Origin: Lysobacter sp.
GTDB lineage: Bacteria; Pseudomonadota; Gammaproteobacteria; Xanthomonadales; Xanthomonadaceae
DNA: 64,000 bases
NCBI GenBank assembly: GCA_013141175.1
Contig: JABFRN010000001.1
Span: 248,001-312,000 of the forward strand
Reading direction: 5' to 3'
The stretch's first letter is position 1, and every line of letters begins with the position of its first letter. Below the pieces are notes generated by a model. That model was not told the DNA's origin, made no database searches, and saw nothing but the letters and a program-made list of their open reading frames with translations. Below are positions 54,210 through 64,000 of this stretch, one piece after another. The position numbers and the translations under genes are program-made.

Positions 54210-56666
54210 ATGACGCGCACGCCACCCCGCCGCCTGTTGGCCCTTGCCCTTGCCACGAGCCTGGCTTCGCTCCACACCGCGCCGACCCTGGCGCAAACCG
54301 CGTCCGCGCCGTCCGCCTCCAGCTTCACCGTCTCCGACATCCGTATCGACGGCCTGCAGCGCATCGGGGCCGGCACCATCTTCACGTACCTCCCGATCGA
54401 GCGCGGCGACACGATCGACTCCGCACGTATCGGCGAGGCCATGCGCGCGCTGTACAAGACCGGCTTCTTCGAGGACATCCGCCTCGATCGGGACGGAGGC
54501 ATTCTCGTGGTCACGGTCACCGAACGGCCCGCGATCAACACCCTCACGCTGTCCGGCAACAAGGACCTCAAGACCGAGGACCTGATGACGAACCTCAAGG
54601 AAATCGGTATCGCCGAGGGCGAAACCTACGACCGCCTGGCGCTGGACCGGGTCACGCTGGAACTCAACCGCGCCTACAACAATCGCGGCAAGTACAACGT
54701 CGAGATCAACCCGACCATCACCCGCCTGGACCGCAACCGCGTCGACGTCACCATCAACATCAACGAAGGCAAGGCCGCGCGCATCCGCCACATCAATCTG
54801 ACCGGCAACGAGAAATTCGAGGAAGAGCAACTGCGCGAGCGCTGGGAATCGAACGAGAGCAACTGGCTCAGCTGGTATCGCCGCGACGACCAGTATTCCC
54901 GCGAAAAACTCTCCGGCGATCTTGAAAAACTCAACGAGTTCTACCTCGACCGCGGCTACGTCGACTTCAGCGTCGACAGCACCCAGGTGGCGATCAGTCC
55001 GGACAAGAAGGACATGTACGTCACCGCCGGCATGACCGAAGGCGAGATCTACACGCTGTCCGAGGTGAAGATCACCGGCGACACCGTGCTGTCGCAGGAA
55101 CAGATCAAGCGTTACGTGCTGGTCAAGGAAGGCCAGATCTTCTCGCGCACCTTCCTGGAACTGACTTCCGACTCGATCATCGCGGCGCTCGGCAACATCG
55201 GCTACGCCTTCGCCGAAGTGAATCCGATCCCCGATATCAATCGCGAAAAACGCACCGTCGGCATCAATCTGCAGGTCGTGCCCGGCCCGCGCGTCACCGT
55301 GCGCCGCCTCGCCTTCAAGGGCAACACCCGCACCACCGACGAAGTGCTGCGCCGCGAAATGCGCCAGTTCGAGGGCGCGTGGTTCTCGCAGGCCGCGATC
55401 GACCGCTCCAAGGTCCGCCTGCAGCGGCTGGGCTTCTTCGAAAGCGGTTCGGTCGAAGTCGAAACCGTGCCCGTGGCCGGCACCAGCGACCAGGTCGATG
55501 TGGTCTTCAACGTCAAGGAAACCACGTCGGGCAGTTTCACCTTCGGCTTCGGGTATTCGCAGCTGTCGGGGCTGACCACCACCCTGCAGCTGTCGCAGAA
55601 CAACTTCCTGGGCACCGGCAACCAGATCAGCGTGGAAGTGCAGCGCAACACTTACCTGCAGCGCTATTCGTTCTCGTTCCTGAACCCTTATTTCACCGAT
55701 GAAGGCCTGTCGCTCGGCTACAACATGTGGTGGCGCGAGTTCGACAACTCCGACTTCAACACAGCGCAGTATTCGAGCACCAGCGCCGCAGCGCAGGCCG
55801 TGCTCGGCCTGCCGCTGACCGAGAACGACAGCGTCTCGCTGGTGTTCGGCATCGACCGCAACCAGATCCTGGCGTTCCCGGGCTCGTCGCCGCGAACGGT
55901 CACCGATTACATCGATGCCTTCGGCCAGAGCACGTTCCACTCCTGGCGTGCCGAGCTGGGCTGGGCGCGCGATACCCGCAACGACTTCTTCACGCCGACC
56001 TACGGTACCTACCAGCGCCTGTCGGCGGAAGTCACCCTGCCCGGCTCGACCGCCGAGTATTTCAAGCTCAATTACGAGTTCTCGAAATACTGGCCGTTGA
56101 ACCGCTACATGGTCCTGAACACGCGCGCGCAGTTGGGTTATGGCGACAGCTACGGCAGCGACAGCATCCGCGTGATGTGCCGCGCTGAAGGCAGTCCGCC
56201 GCCGATTCCGCGCAAGACCTATTCCGACGCCGATTGCGCACCGGGCACCACGCTCGACCGTGTCGTCGTGGGGACCGGCCTGCCGTTCTTCGAGAACTTC
56301 TACGCCGGCGGCGTGCGCTCGTTGCGCGGTTTCCGCGACAACACCCTGGGTCCGGTCGATTTCGCGACCGGCAGTTCGTTCCGCCAGCCGATCGGCGGCG
56401 CGGTGAAGACCACCGGTTCGCTGGAAATGTATTTCCCGGCGCTGCTCGACACCCCCGCAGCGCGCGTCTCGGCGTTCCTCGATGCCGGCAACGTCTTCAA
56501 GGATGTCGACAGCTTCGACGTGGGCGAACTGCGCGCATCGGCCGGTGTCGCCCTGCTGTGGCGCGCACCGGTCGGCCCGATCTCGATCAGCTACGCGTTC
56601 CCGCTGCGCAGCGAGGAAACCGACGATCTGGAACGGCTGCAGTTCACCTTCGGCGGCGCGTTCTGA
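54210..56666 (+). CDS. bamA: Outer membrane protein assembly factor BamA
   Basis: An 818-residue Omp85 protein. A signal peptide (about 1-30, ending LAQ) is followed by five POTRA domains (residues about 35-425) and a 16-strand barrel. The POTRA start SFTVSDIRIDGLQRIGAGTIFTYLP, here cut to IRIDGLQRIGAGTI, is typical, as are the barrel's GGVRSLRGFRDNTLGP and the C-terminal Phe. It folds outer membrane proteins with the other Bam proteins. ATG at 54210 follows an in-frame TTG. No skp gene follows, unlike in E. coli; lpxD is next. Confidence 0.97.
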   Translation: MTRTPPRRLLALALATSLASLHTAPTLAQTASAPSASSFTVSDIRIDGLQRIGAGTIFTYLPIERGDTIDSARIGEAMRALYKTGFFEDIRLDRDGGILVVTVTERPAINTLTLSGNKDLKTEDLMTNLKEIGIAEGETYDRLALDRVTLELNRAYNNRGKYNVEINPTITRLDRNRVDVTININEGKAARIRHINLTGNEKFEEEQLRERWESNESNWLSWYRRDDQYSREKLSGDLEKLNEFYLDRGYVDFSVDSTQVAISPDKKDMYVTAGMTEGEIYTLSEVKITGDTVLSQEQIKRYVLVKEGQIFSRTFLELTSDSIIAALGNIGYAFAEVNPIPDINREKRTVGINLQVVPGPRVTVRRLAFKGNTRTTDEVLRREMRQFEGAWFSQAAIDRSKVRLQRLGFFESGSVEVETVPVAGTSDQVDVVFNVKETTSGSFTFGFGYSQLSGLTTTLQLSQNNFLGTGNQISVEVQRNTYLQRYSFSFLNPYFTDEGLSLGYNMWWREFDNSDFNTAQYSSTSAAAQAVLGLPLTENDSVSLVFGIDRNQILAFPGSSPRTVTDYIDAFGQSTFHSWRAELGWARDTRNDFFTPTYGTYQRLSAEVTLPGSTAEYFKLNYEFSKYWPLNRYMVLNTRAQLGYGDSYGSDSIRVMCRAEGSPPPIPRKTYSDADCAPGTTLDRVVVGTGLPFFENFYAGGVRSLRGFRDNTLGPVDFATGSSFRQPIGGAVKTTGSLEMYFPALLDTPAARVSAFLDAGNVFKDVDSFDVGELRASAGVALLWRAPVGPISISYAFPLRSEETDDLERLQFTFGGAF

Positions 56667-56699
56667 CCACGACGCGCTGAGCTGCGGACCGCACGCCCC

Positions 56700-57722
56700 A
56701 TGCCGACGCATCACCACACCGCCGCCGCGCTGGCCGAACGCTTCGACCTGATCCTGCGCGGCGACGGCGAGCGTCGCATCGATGGCGTCGCCACGCTTGC
56801 GCGCGCCGGCGCTTCGCAGCTCGCGTTCCTGGCCAATCCCCGCTATCGCAGCCAGCTCGACGACTGCCGCGCGGGCCTGGTGGTGATGCGCGAAGAGGAC
56901 GCCGAAGGTTATGCCCGCGATGCGTTGATCGCAAAGGATCCCTACGCCGCGTTCGCGAAAATGTCCGCGTTGTTCGACCACCGCCCGGCATTCGTGCCGG
57001 GCATCCACGCCAGCGCGGCGATCGACCCGTCGGCGGAGATCGCGCCCGACGCCAGCATCGCGGCCTTCGTCAGCATCGGCCCGCGTACGCGCGTGGATGC
57101 CGGGGCCTTCATCGGCCCGGGCTGCGTCATCGGCGAGGACTGCGCGATCGGCGCCGGCAGCGAACTGAGCGCACGCGTCACCCTGGTCCGTCGCGTGCGC
57201 CTCGGCCGCAGGGTGCTGATCCATCCCGGCGCGGTGCTCGGGGCGGACGGCTTCGGCCTCGCGATGGAGCACGGCCACTGGCTCAAGGTGCCGCAACTCG
57301 GCGGCGTGACCATCGGCGACGATTGCGAGATCGGCGCCAACACCACCATCGACCGCGGCGCGCTCGACGATACCGTGCTCGAAGAAGACGTGCGCCTCGA
57401 CAACCAGATCCAGATCGGCCACAACGCGCGTATCGGCGCGCACACCGCGATGGCAGGCTGTTCCGCCGTCGCCGGCAGCGCCACCATCGGCCGCTACTGC
57501 CTGATCGGCGGCGGCGCGGGTATCCTTGGCCATCTGGAAGTGTGCGACCGGGTGGTGGTCACGGCGATGAGCCTGGTCACCAGCACGATCCGCGAGCCCG
57601 GCGAGTATTCGTCGGGTACGCCGCTGATGGACAACCGCAGCTGGCGCAAGAGCGCCGCCCGCTTCAAACAGCTTGATGCCCTGGCCCGAGACATCGGCGG
57701 GCGAAACAAGGAACCGCGATGA
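56700..57722 (+). CDS. lpxD: UDP-3-O-(3-hydroxyacyl)glucosamine N-acyltransferase
   Basis: A 340-residue LpxD. The N-terminal uridine-binding domain is followed by a left-handed beta-helix of hexapeptide repeats, including the catalytic His region IGHNARIGAHTAMAGC. It adds the N-linked 3-hydroxyacyl chain in lipid A synthesis. It starts 33 bases after bamA and overlaps fabZ by ATGA. Confidence 0.96.
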   Translation: MPTHHHTAAALAERFDLILRGDGERRIDGVATLARAGASQLAFLANPRYRSQLDDCRAGLVVMREEDAEGYARDALIAKDPYAAFAKMSALFDHRPAFVPGIHASAAIDPSAEIAPDASIAAFVSIGPRTRVDAGAFIGPGCVIGEDCAIGAGSELSARVTLVRRVRLGRRVLIHPGAVLGADGFGLAMEHGHWLKVPQLGGVTIGDDCEIGANTTIDRGALDDTVLEEDVRLDNQIQIGHNARIGAHTAMAGCSAVAGSATIGRYCLIGGGAGILGHLEVCDRVVVTAMSLVTSTIREPGEYSSGTPLMDNRSWRKSAARFKQLDALARDIGGRNKEPR

Positions 57723-58198
57723 CGTCGATCGAGACCAGCGACACCGACCTGCAGCCCGCGCTGCCGCTCAGCGCGAGCGATATCCAGAAGCTGCTGCCGC
57801 ATCGGTATCCGTTCCTGCTGATCGATCGCGTGATCGAATTCGAGCGCAACAAGCGCGTGGTCGCCTACAAGAACCTGACCATCAACGAACCCTTCTTCCA
57901 GGGCCACTTCCCGGCGCAGCCGGTGATGCCGGGCGTACTGGTGATCGAAGCGCTGGCGCAGGCCGGCGGCGTGCTCTACCAGTTGAGCAAAGGCGCCGCG
58001 ATCGAGGACAAGGTGTTCTATCTGGTCAAGGTCGAGAATGCCCGCTTCAGCAAGATCATCGTCCCCGGTGATCGCATGACCCTGGAAGTGTCGATCAAGC
58101 GCCGCATCCGCAACATGGCCTGGTACAGCGGCACGGCCAGCGTCGACGGCAACGAGGCCGCGCGCGCCGATTTCCTCTGCGCCGAAGCGCAGAACTGA
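57719..58198 (+). CDS. fabZ: 3-hydroxyacyl-ACP dehydratase FabZ
   Basis: A 159-residue hot-dog-fold enzyme. It shows [14 protein letters not shown], the catalytic His in [15 protein letters not shown] and the Glu in [10 protein letters not shown]. It removes water from 3-hydroxyacyl-ACP in fatty acid elongation, competing with LpxA and LpxD for the same substrate pool. The gene lies between lpxD and lpxA as in E. coli. Confidence 0.96.
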   Translation: MTSIETSDTDLQPALPLSASDIQKLLPHRYPFLLIDRVIEFERNKRVVAYKNLTINEPFFQGHFPAQPVMPGVLVIEALAQAGGVLYQLSKGAAIEDKVFYLVKVENARFSKIIVPGDRMTLEVSIKRRIRNMAWYSGTASVDGNEAARADFLCAEAQN

Positions 58199-58210
58199 GG
58201 CGCGAAGACG

Positions 58211-58996
58211 ATGAGCCGCACCGGCATCAGTCCGCTGGCGCAGATCGACCCCGGTGCACGCATCGGCGCGAACGTGGAGATCGGGCCGTTCACGGTGATC
58301 GGTCCAGGCGTCGAGATCGGCGACAACACCCGCATCGGCCCGCACTGCAGCCTGCACGGCCCGACCACGATCGGCCGCGACAATCGCATCCACGGCCACG
58401 CCGCGATCGGCGGCGACCCGCAGGACAAGAAATTCGCCGGCGAGCGCACCGCGCTGGCCATCGGCGACGGCAACACCATCCGCGAGTTCGTCACCATCAA
58501 CCGCGGTACCGGCAGCGGCGGCGGCATCACCCGCATCGGCAACCACAACTGGTTCCTCGCCTACACCCATGTCGCCCACGACTGCCGGGTCGGCGATCAT
58601 TGCGTGTTCTCGAACAACGCCACGCTCGCCGGCCATGTCGAAGTGGGCGACCACGTGATCCTCAGCGGTTTCACCGGCGTGCACCAGTTCTGCCGGATCG
58701 GCGCGCACGCCTTCATCGGCATGGGTGCGTTCGTCAACGGCGATGTGCCGCCGTATCTGATGGTGGCGCAGGAAGACTACGGCCGGCCGCGCGGCATCAA
58801 CAGCGAAGGTCTCAAGCGCCGCGGTTTCGACAGCGAGCGCGTGGCCGCGATCAAACGCGCCTACCGCGCGCTGTACATGTCCGGCGCGAATCTGGTCGAT
58901 GCCAAGCAGCAGCTCGCCGCACTGGCCGAATCCAGTGACGACGTGCGCGCGTTCCTCGATTTCATCGAACGCGGCGAACGGCCGCTGTTGCGCTGA
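58211..58996 (+). CDS. lpxA: UDP-N-acetylglucosamine acyltransferase
   Basis: A 261-residue LpxA with a long run of hexapeptide repeats and the catalytic His in [11 protein letters not shown]. The C-terminal helical part ends near [10 protein letters not shown]. It starts lipid A synthesis by adding a 3-hydroxyacyl chain to UDP-GlcNAc. It follows fabZ by 12 bases, with a GCGAAGA stretch before the ATG. Confidence 0.96.
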   Translation: MSRTGISPLAQIDPGARIGANVEIGPFTVIGPGVEIGDNTRIGPHCSLHGPTTIGRDNRIHGHAAIGGDPQDKKFAGERTALAIGDGNTIREFVTINRGTGSGGGITRIGNHNWFLAYTHVAHDCRVGDHCVFSNNATLAGHVEVGDHVILSGFTGVHQFCRIGAHAFIGMGAFVNGDVPPYLMVAQEDYGRPRGINSEGLKRRGFDSERVAAIKRAYRALYMSGANLVDAKQQLAALAESSDDVRAFLDFIERGERPLLR

Positions 58997-59031
58997 TCCG
59001 CGCATGGGCCTCGCGCCGTGACGGAGCTCCG

Positions 59032-60210
59032 ATGAAGATCGCCCTGGTCGCAGGCGAAGCCTCCGGCGACCAGCTCGGTGCAGGTCTGATCGCCGAATTG
59101 CGGATACGCTTCCCCGACGCGGAATTCGCCGGCATCGGCGGCCCGGCGATGCGTGCGGAGGGTTTGGATGCCTGGCACGACAGTCAGGAACTTGCGGTGA
59201 TGGGGCTGGCCGAAGTGCTGGCGCATCTGCCGCGCCTGCTGCGACTGCGCTGGCGTCTGCGCAAGCGCGTATCGGCCTGGAACCCCGACGTCTTCATCGG
59301 CATCGACGCGCCCGATTTCAATCTGGGCGTGGAGAAATGGCTCAAGCATCGCGGCATCCGCACCGTGCACTATGTCAGCCCGTCGGTCTGGGCCTGGCGG
59401 GAAGAGCGCGCCGCGAAGATCGGCGAAAGCGCGGACCGCGTGCTCTGCCTGTTCCCGATGGAGCCACCGATCTACGCGAAGCACGCGGTGGACGCGCGTT
59501 TCGTCGGCCATCCACTGGCCGATGCGATTCCGCTGGAGCCCGATCGCCGCGCCGCACGGCATGGGCTGGCGGTTCCCGAACACGGACCGGTGCTGGCGCT
59601 GCTGCCGGGCAGCCGGCTCGGCGAAATCGCGAGGATGCTGCCCATCTTCCTGGATGCCGCAGACCTGATCGCGCAGCGGATTCCGTCCCTGCTGATCCTG
59701 TTGCCGGCGGCGAACGCGCAATGCGCCGCCGCCATCCGCGAACAGTTGCATCTGCAGCCGAAACTCGCGGTGCGCGTGCAGGTGCTGGATGGCGACGCGC
59801 AGCGCGCGATGATCGCCAGCGACGTGGTGCTGTTGGCATCGGGCACGGCCGCGCTCGAAGGCATGCTCTGCAAACGGCCGATGGTGGTCGGCCACCGGAT
59901 TTCGCCCACGACCTACCGCATCGTGACCCGGCTCGGCCTGCTCAAGTCGCGCTTCGTCAGTCTGCCGAACGTGCTGGCGGATGCGCCGCTGGTTCCGGAA
60001 TTGCTGCAGCACGACTGCACGCCGGACAAGCTGGCCGCCGCCTGCCTGCGCTGGTTCGGCCAACCGGACATGGTGGACGCACTGCTGCCGCGCTTCGTCG
60101 ATATCCACAGGCAATTGCGCTGCGACGCATCCGCCCGCGCCGCCGATGCGGTGGCCGCATTGATGGTTTCGACACCGGTCGACACCGCGCCTGCCACCAT
60201 CGCACCATGA
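59032..60210 (+). CDS. lpxB: Lipid A disaccharide synthase
   Basis: A 392-residue GT-B glycosyltransferase. It begins [17 protein letters not shown] and has [16 protein letters not shown] and [11 protein letters not shown] in the first half, GSRLGEI and the ASGTAALEG donor loop in the second. It joins UDP-diacylglucosamine to lipid X. It overlaps rnhB by ATGA. Confidence 0.96.
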   Translation: MKIALVAGEASGDQLGAGLIAELRIRFPDAEFAGIGGPAMRAEGLDAWHDSQELAVMGLAEVLAHLPRLLRLRWRLRKRVSAWNPDVFIGIDAPDFNLGVEKWLKHRGIRTVHYVSPSVWAWREERAAKIGESADRVLCLFPMEPPIYAKHAVDARFVGHPLADAIPLEPDRRAARHGLAVPEHGPVLALLPGSRLGEIARMLPIFLDAADLIAQRIPSLLILLPAANAQCAAAIREQLHLQPKLAVRVQVLDGDAQRAMIASDVVLLASGTAALEGMLCKRPMVVGHRISPTTYRIVTRLGLLKSRFVSLPNVLADAPLVPELLQHDCTPDKLAAACLRWFGQPDMVDALLPRFVDIHRQLRCDASARAADAVAALMVSTPVDTAPATIAP

Positions 60211-60896
60211 GCCGACGCAGAGCTTCGCGCGACGCCGGCCCCGGGACGCTGTTCGGGGGCCGACGGCTTGAAGGCATGCCGACCACGATCGCAGGCACGC
60301 CTGCACTGCGGATCGCTGGCGTCGATGAAGCCGGTCGCGGCCCGCTGGCGGGGCCGGTGTCGGTCGCGGCCGTCATCCTCGATCCGCAGCGCCCGATCGA
60401 GGGCTTGAACGACTCCAAGAAACTCAGCGAAATGCGGCGCGAAGCGCTCTATCCGCTGATCGTCGAGCGCGCGCTGGCATGGCGGATCGAATTCGTCGAA
60501 TGCGGCGAGATCGACCGGCTCAACATCCTGCAGGCGACCCTCGTCGGCATGCGCCGCGCGATCGAGGGGCTGTCGCCATCGGCGGACGCCGCACGCATCG
60601 ATGGCAACCGCCTGCCCCGGGGCCTGCCCTGCCCAGCGGAAGCGCTGGTCGGCGGCGATGCGATCGAGCCGGCGATCATGGCCGCCTCGATCCTCGCGAA
60701 AGTCGCGCGCGACCGGCGCATGCGCGAACTGCATGCCCTGCACCCGCAGTACGGTTTCGACCGCAACAAGGGCTATCCCAGCCCGGCGCATCTCACGGCG
60801 CTGGTCGCCTACGGGCCGTGCCCGGAGCATCGGCGCAGTTACGCGCCAGTACGGGAAGCCCTGGCCGTTCGCGGCACCCCTGCCCCTGGCCGATAG
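60207..60896 (+). CDS. rnhB: Ribonuclease HII
   Basis: A 229-residue RNase HII. Acidic catalytic residues are in [14 protein letters not shown], in the later [10 protein letters not shown] and in the [13 protein letters not shown] helix. It cuts RNA in RNA/DNA hybrids, including single ribonucleotides in DNA. The N-terminal 30 residues from the ATG at 60207 are not conserved; a Met near residue 25 could be the true start. Overlap with lpxB favours 60207. Confidence 0.93.
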   Translation: MSRRRASRDAGPGTLFGGRRLEGMPTTIAGTPALRIAGVDEAGRGPLAGPVSVAAVILDPQRPIEGLNDSKKLSEMRREALYPLIVERALAWRIEFVECGEIDRLNILQATLVGMRRAIEGLSPSADAARIDGNRLPRGLPCPAEALVGGDAIEPAIMAASILAKVARDRRMRELHALHPQYGFDRNKGYPSPAHLTALVAYGPCPEHRRSYAPVREALAVRGTPAPGR

Positions 60897-61094
60897 AGGA
60901 CCATCCGTCGGCGCACCCCGTGATGGAACGCACGCGCCGGGCCACGGCAGGCGTCCGCAGCCTGGACGATTGATACCATCGATCGGCTGCAGCGCACGTC
61001 AGGGCACGCGCGTCGTCCTCCCACAGAGAACGACCGCACGCGCTGCAGTCAGGGGGACGCCCGATCCCGACACTGCACCCATAAGGAGATGAAC

Positions 61095-61457
61095 ATGCAT
61101 CACGTATTCACCCGTACCGCAGCGCTCACTGCCGCACTCGCTGCAACCCTGTCCGCCGGTCTGATGACCCCTACCCCGGCGCAGGCCGCTGTTCCGACCA
61201 TCACGACCTTCGCCTGCCCGCTGGACAACGGTGGCGGTCGCTTCTACTGCTTCATCGACTACAGCTCCGGCAGCGCGGCCACCGTCGCCTGGTCCGTGTA
61301 CGGCACCGTCATCAACGATCCTGGACACAGCGACCTCTACGGATATTGCGCGATCAACGACTACCTGACGGTGACCGTCACCGTGACCAACAGCTCAGGC
61401 GCGACCTCGCGGACCAGTCGCCGGTTCCGCTGCAACGGTGGCCCGATCATCCTGTAA
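61095..61457 (+). CDS. Small exported protein of unknown function
   Basis: A 120-residue protein with a signal peptide (about 1-33, ending AQA). The mature part, about 87 residues, has four Cys, in ACPLDNG, RFYCFIDY, YGYCAIND and FRCNGG, which probably form two disulfide bonds. Thr/Ser-rich strands between them (VTVTVTNSSG) suggest a small beta sandwich. The ATG at 61095 lies six bases after AAGGAG; an ATG at 61089 touches that site directly. I recognise no family. It separates rnhB from dnaE, which are neighbours in related genomes. Confidence 0.75.
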   Translation: MHHVFTRTAALTAALAATLSAGLMTPTPAQAAVPTITTFACPLDNGGGRFYCFIDYSSGSAATVAWSVYGTVINDPGHSDLYGYCAINDYLTVTVTVTNSSGATSRTSRRFRCNGGPIIL

Positions 61458-61470
61458 TGGGCCCACCAGA

Positions 61471-61554
61471 ACGTCCATCCGCGAGGGGGCAGAGGCTCCC
61501 TCGCGGCCGGTCGCAGGGTCGAAATACGGACGTCAAGCCTTGCCGGAACGTTCC
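61471..61554. repeat. Nested inverted repeats before dnaE
   Basis: Outer arms ACGTCC (61471-61476) and GGACGT (61528-61533) surround an inner stem CCGCGAGGG (61479-61487) with CCCTCGCGG (61498-61506). A 10-base palindrome GGAACGTTCC follows at 61545-61554, 40 bases before the dnaE ATG. The stem could end transcription of the small exported-protein gene; the palindrome could be an operator for dnaE. Confidence 0.55.
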
Positions 61555-61594
61555 CCGGGCCATAACCTGACGAGCTGCGCTTGCCGGCCCGCCG

Positions 61595-64000
61595 ATGTCC
61601 TCCCGCTTCGTCCATCTCCACCTGCACAGCGAGTATTCGCTCGCCGATTCGACGATCCGCATCCCGGAACTCGTCGGCCGCTGCGTGGCGCAAGGGCAGC
61701 CGTCGGTGGCGATGACCGACCGCAACAACCTGTTCGCGCTGGTCAAGTTCTACAAGGCTGCAGAAGGTGCGGGCATCAAGCCCATCGCCGGGGCCGACAT
61801 CAGCGTCGCGGAAGGCGACGAGACGCCCTGGAAGCTGACCCTGCTGTGCCGGGACCGCAGCGGCTACCTGTCGCTGTCGCGGCTGCTCAGCCGGGCGTGG
61901 ATGGAAGGCCAGCGCCACGACGGGGTGATGGTCCGCCCGCAGTGGCTGCAGGACGCCAACGCCGGGCTGTTCGCGCTCGCCGGTCGCCACAGTCAGGCCG
62001 GGCAACTGCTTGCCGGCAATCGCCCCGATCTCGCGCTGCAGTCCTTGGCCGACTGGCAGCGGCATTTCGACGACCGCTTCCATCTCGAACTGACCCGCTG
62101 CGGTTTCGAAGCCGAAACCCCGTTCAACGCGTTCGCGCTGCACGCAGCGGCCGAGCGCGGATTGCCGGTCGTCGCCAGCAACGATGTGCGTTTTCTCGAC
62201 GCCGACGGCTTCGAGGCCCACGAAGCGCGCGTCTGCATCTCGTCCGGGCGTGTCCTCGACGATCCGAAACGCCCGCGCGACTACACCGCACAGCAGTACC
62301 TGAAAACGAACGAGGAGATGTCGGCGCTGTTCGCCGACGTGCCGGATGCGATCGACAACGCGGTCGATCTCGCCAAACGCTGCAACCTCGAACTCTCGCT
62401 GGGCAAGTACTACCTGCCGGCATTCCCGGTACCGAGCGACCACACGCTCGACAGCTGGATGCGCAAGGAAGCGCGCGACGGTCTCGAAAAACGCCTGCGG
62501 AAATATCCGATGGCCGCGGGCCACGATCGCGCCAGCTACGACGCACGCTTGGAAATCGAGCTTGGCGTGATCGTGTCGATGGGCTTCCCGGGCTACTTCC
62601 TGATCGTCGCCGACTTCATCAACTGGGGCAAAGCGCAGGGCATCCCGGTCGGTCCCGGCCGCGGCTCCGGCGCCGGTTCGCTGGTCGCATGGGCGCTGGG
62701 CATCACCGATCTGGATCCGCTGCCCTACGACCTGCTGTTCGAGCGTTTCCTCAACCCCGAACGCGTGTCGATGCCCGACTTCGACATCGACTTCTGCATG
62801 GACCGCCGCGACGAGGTGATCGATTACGTCGCCGCCAAGTACGGTCGCGACCGGGTCAGCCAGATCATCACCTACGGCACGATGTCGGCGAAGGCGGTGG
62901 TGCGCGACACCGGTCGCGTCTTGGGCTATCCGTACGGCTTCGTCGACGGCATCGCCAAACTGATTCCGCTGCAGCCGGCCGACCCGCTGTCGCTGGAAGA
63001 CGTCCTGGGCCGCAGCGAAAAAGCCAGAAAAGACCCGGAACGCGCGATCGGCGAATTCGTCGAGCGCTACAACACCGAAGAGGATTTCCGCGAACTCATC
63101 GACCTGGCGCTGGACCTCGAAGACCTGACCCGCAACGCCGGCAAACACGCCGGTGGCGTGGTGATCGCGCCGGATCCGCTGTCGGATTTCTGCCCGCTGT
63201 TCGCCGAACACGACGGCCAGGGCGGCGGCAAGAACCCGGTCACCCAGTTCGACAAGGACGACGTCGAAACGATCGGCCTGGTGAAGTTCGACTTCCTCGG
63301 CCTGCGCACGCTGACGATCATCGATTGGGCCGTGAAGGCGATCAACGCCGGGAAAGCGGCGGTCGACGCCCTTCTCGACATCACCGATCTGCCGCTCGAC
63401 GACAAATCGACTTACGAACTGTTCGCGCGCGGCGACACCGTCGCGGTCTTCCAGTTCGAATCGCGGGGCATGCGCGAGCTGCTCAAGCGCGCCAAGCCCG
63501 ACACCTTCGAAGACATCATCGCGCTCGCCGCGCTGTTCCGCCCCGGCCCGCTGGGCTCGGGGATGGATCGCGAATGGGTGGACCGCAAGCACGGTCGCAC
63601 CGAGGTCAGCTATCCGCACCCGGCGCTGGAGCCGGTACTGAAGCCGACCTACGGCGTGATCGTGTACCAGGAACAGGTGATGCAGATCGCCCAGGTGCTG
63701 GCCGGCTATTCGCTGGGCGGCGCCGACCTGCTGCGCCGCGCGATGGGCAAGAAGAAAGCCGAGGAAATGGCCAAGGAACGCGCCAAGTTCGAGGCGGGAT
63801 CGGCCGAACGCGGCGTCGATCCGCGCACCGCGACGCAGATCTTCGACCTGATGGAGAAATTCGCCGAGTACGGCTTCAACAAATCGCACTCGGCCGCCTA
63901 TGCGCTGGTCGCCTATCAGACCGCGTGGCTGAAGGTGCACTACCCGGCCGAATTCATGGCGGCGGTGCTGTCCTCGGACATGGACAACACCGACAAGGTC
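61595..64000 (+). CDS. dnaE: DNA polymerase III alpha subunit, N-terminal part (runs off right edge)
   Basis: About 802 codons of DnaE are present without a stop. The N-terminal PHP domain starts FVHLHLHSEYSLADST. The catalytic acidic residues lie in MPDFDIDFCMDRRDE, preceded by the GPGRGSGAGSLVAW loop, and the thumb and finger regions follow (GFNKSHSAAYALVAYQT near the edge). It is the main replicative polymerase. The remaining third or so (the tau-binding end) is outside the window. The ATG at 61595 gives the standard N-terminus. Confidence 0.97.
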   Translation, partial: MSSRFVHLHLHSEYSLADSTIRIPELVGRCVAQGQPSVAMTDRNNLFALVKFYKAAEGAGIKPIAGADISVAEGDETPWKLTLLCRDRSGYLSLSRLLSRAWMEGQRHDGVMVRPQWLQDANAGLFALAGRHSQAGQLLAGNRPDLALQSLADWQRHFDDRFHLELTRCGFEAETPFNAFALHAAAERGLPVVASNDVRFLDADGFEAHEARVCISSGRVLDDPKRPRDYTAQQYLKTNEEMSALFADVPDAIDNAVDLAKRCNLELSLGKYYLPAFPVPSDHTLDSWMRKEARDGLEKRLRKYPMAAGHDRASYDARLEIELGVIVSMGFPGYFLIVADFINWGKAQGIPVGPGRGSGAGSLVAWALGITDLDPLPYDLLFERFLNPERVSMPDFDIDFCMDRRDEVIDYVAAKYGRDRVSQIITYGTMSAKAVVRDTGRVLGYPYGFVDGIAKLIPLQPADPLSLEDVLGRSEKARKDPERAIGEFVERYNTEEDFRELIDLALDLEDLTRNAGKHAGGVVIAPDPLSDFCPLFAEHDGQGGGKNPVTQFDKDDVETIGLVKFDFLGLRTLTIIDWAVKAINAGKAAVDALLDITDLPLDDKSTYELFARGDTVAVFQFESRGMRELLKRAKPDTFEDIIALAALFRPGPLGSGMDREWVDRKHGRTEVSYPHPALEPVLKPTYGVIVYQEQVMQIAQVLAGYSLGGADLLRRAMGKKKAEEMAKERAKFEAGSAERGVDPRTATQIFDLMEKFAEYGFNKSHSAAYALVAYQTAWLKVHYPAEFMAAVLSSDMDNTDKV

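Noticed and set aside
53940-57533. Minus-strand open frame of about 1200 codons opposite bamA and lpxD
   Set aside because: Shadow of BamA and LpxD; composition is typical of antisense translation and no start signal is present.
61545-61554. GGAACGTTCC read as a LexA/SOS box
   Set aside because: It does not match LexA sites known from Xanthomonads, nor the GAAC-N4-GTTC spacing of Gram-positive sites.

Overview
The window is high-GC DNA densely packed with genes, from a gammaproteobacterium of the order Xanthomonadales, probably a Lysobacter/Luteimonas-like member of the Xanthomonadaceae. Three things point there: the conserved order asnB-dapE-arsC-dapD-glnD-map / rpsB-tsf, the order frr-uppS-cdsA-dxr-rseP-bamA-lpxD-fabZ-lpxA-lpxB-rnhB-dnaE, and a type IV secretion effector with the Xanthomonadales-specific XVIPCD tail. 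The genus is an inference; no rRNA or tRNA gene is present to settle it.

Layout. 1-45: the first codons of a minus-strand gene, probably a dicarboxylate/amino acid symporter. 198-2390: alkaline phosphatase and a HemJ-type membrane protein, convergent. 2675-6246: a five-gene operon (two Roadblock/LC7 proteins, a possible receiver-like/winged-helix protein, a COG2229-type small GTPase, an unknown protein) behind a near-consensus sigma-54 promoter. 6259-8986: HDAC-family deacetylase, YgiD-type dioxygenase, methyltransferase, and TfoX-like protein on the other strand. 9095-14044: PHA depolymerase, a lipoprotein/lipase pair that looks like an immunity/effector pair of the bacterial-killing type IV secretion system, and a vanadium haloperoxidase-like protein. 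14395-20580: parC, tpm, penicillin-acylase-family hydrolase, alpha/beta hydrolase.

20711-29016 (minus strand) is a biosynthesis and nitrogen block: asnB, dapE, an ArsC-family protein, an unknown membrane protein, dapD, glnD, map. Several of these genes overlap by ATGA, so they are probably translationally coupled. Divergently, 29332-31259 carries rpsB-tsf. Between tsf and frr, where many Proteobacteria have only pyrH, lie about 18 kb of other genes: cstA-ybdD, two convergent S9 peptidases, an AraC regulator, four exported proteins (one an M19-like peptidase with a discoidin-like tail), a POT peptide transporter and a zinc-type CDF exporter. No pyrH was found in the window.

49177-64000 is the conserved envelope cluster: ribosome recycling (frr), undecaprenyl-PP and CDP-diacylglycerol synthesis (uppS, cdsA), isoprenoid precursor synthesis (dxr), the site-2 protease RseP, outer-membrane assembly (bamA), and lipid A synthesis with fatty acid elongation (lpxD, fabZ, lpxA, lpxB). 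It ends with rnhB, a small exported protein of unknown function, and dnaE, which runs off the right edge. The most interesting parts are the sigma-54/Roadblock/GTPase operon, the XVIPCD lipase with its lipoprotein partner, and the exported-protein block at 39273-46173.
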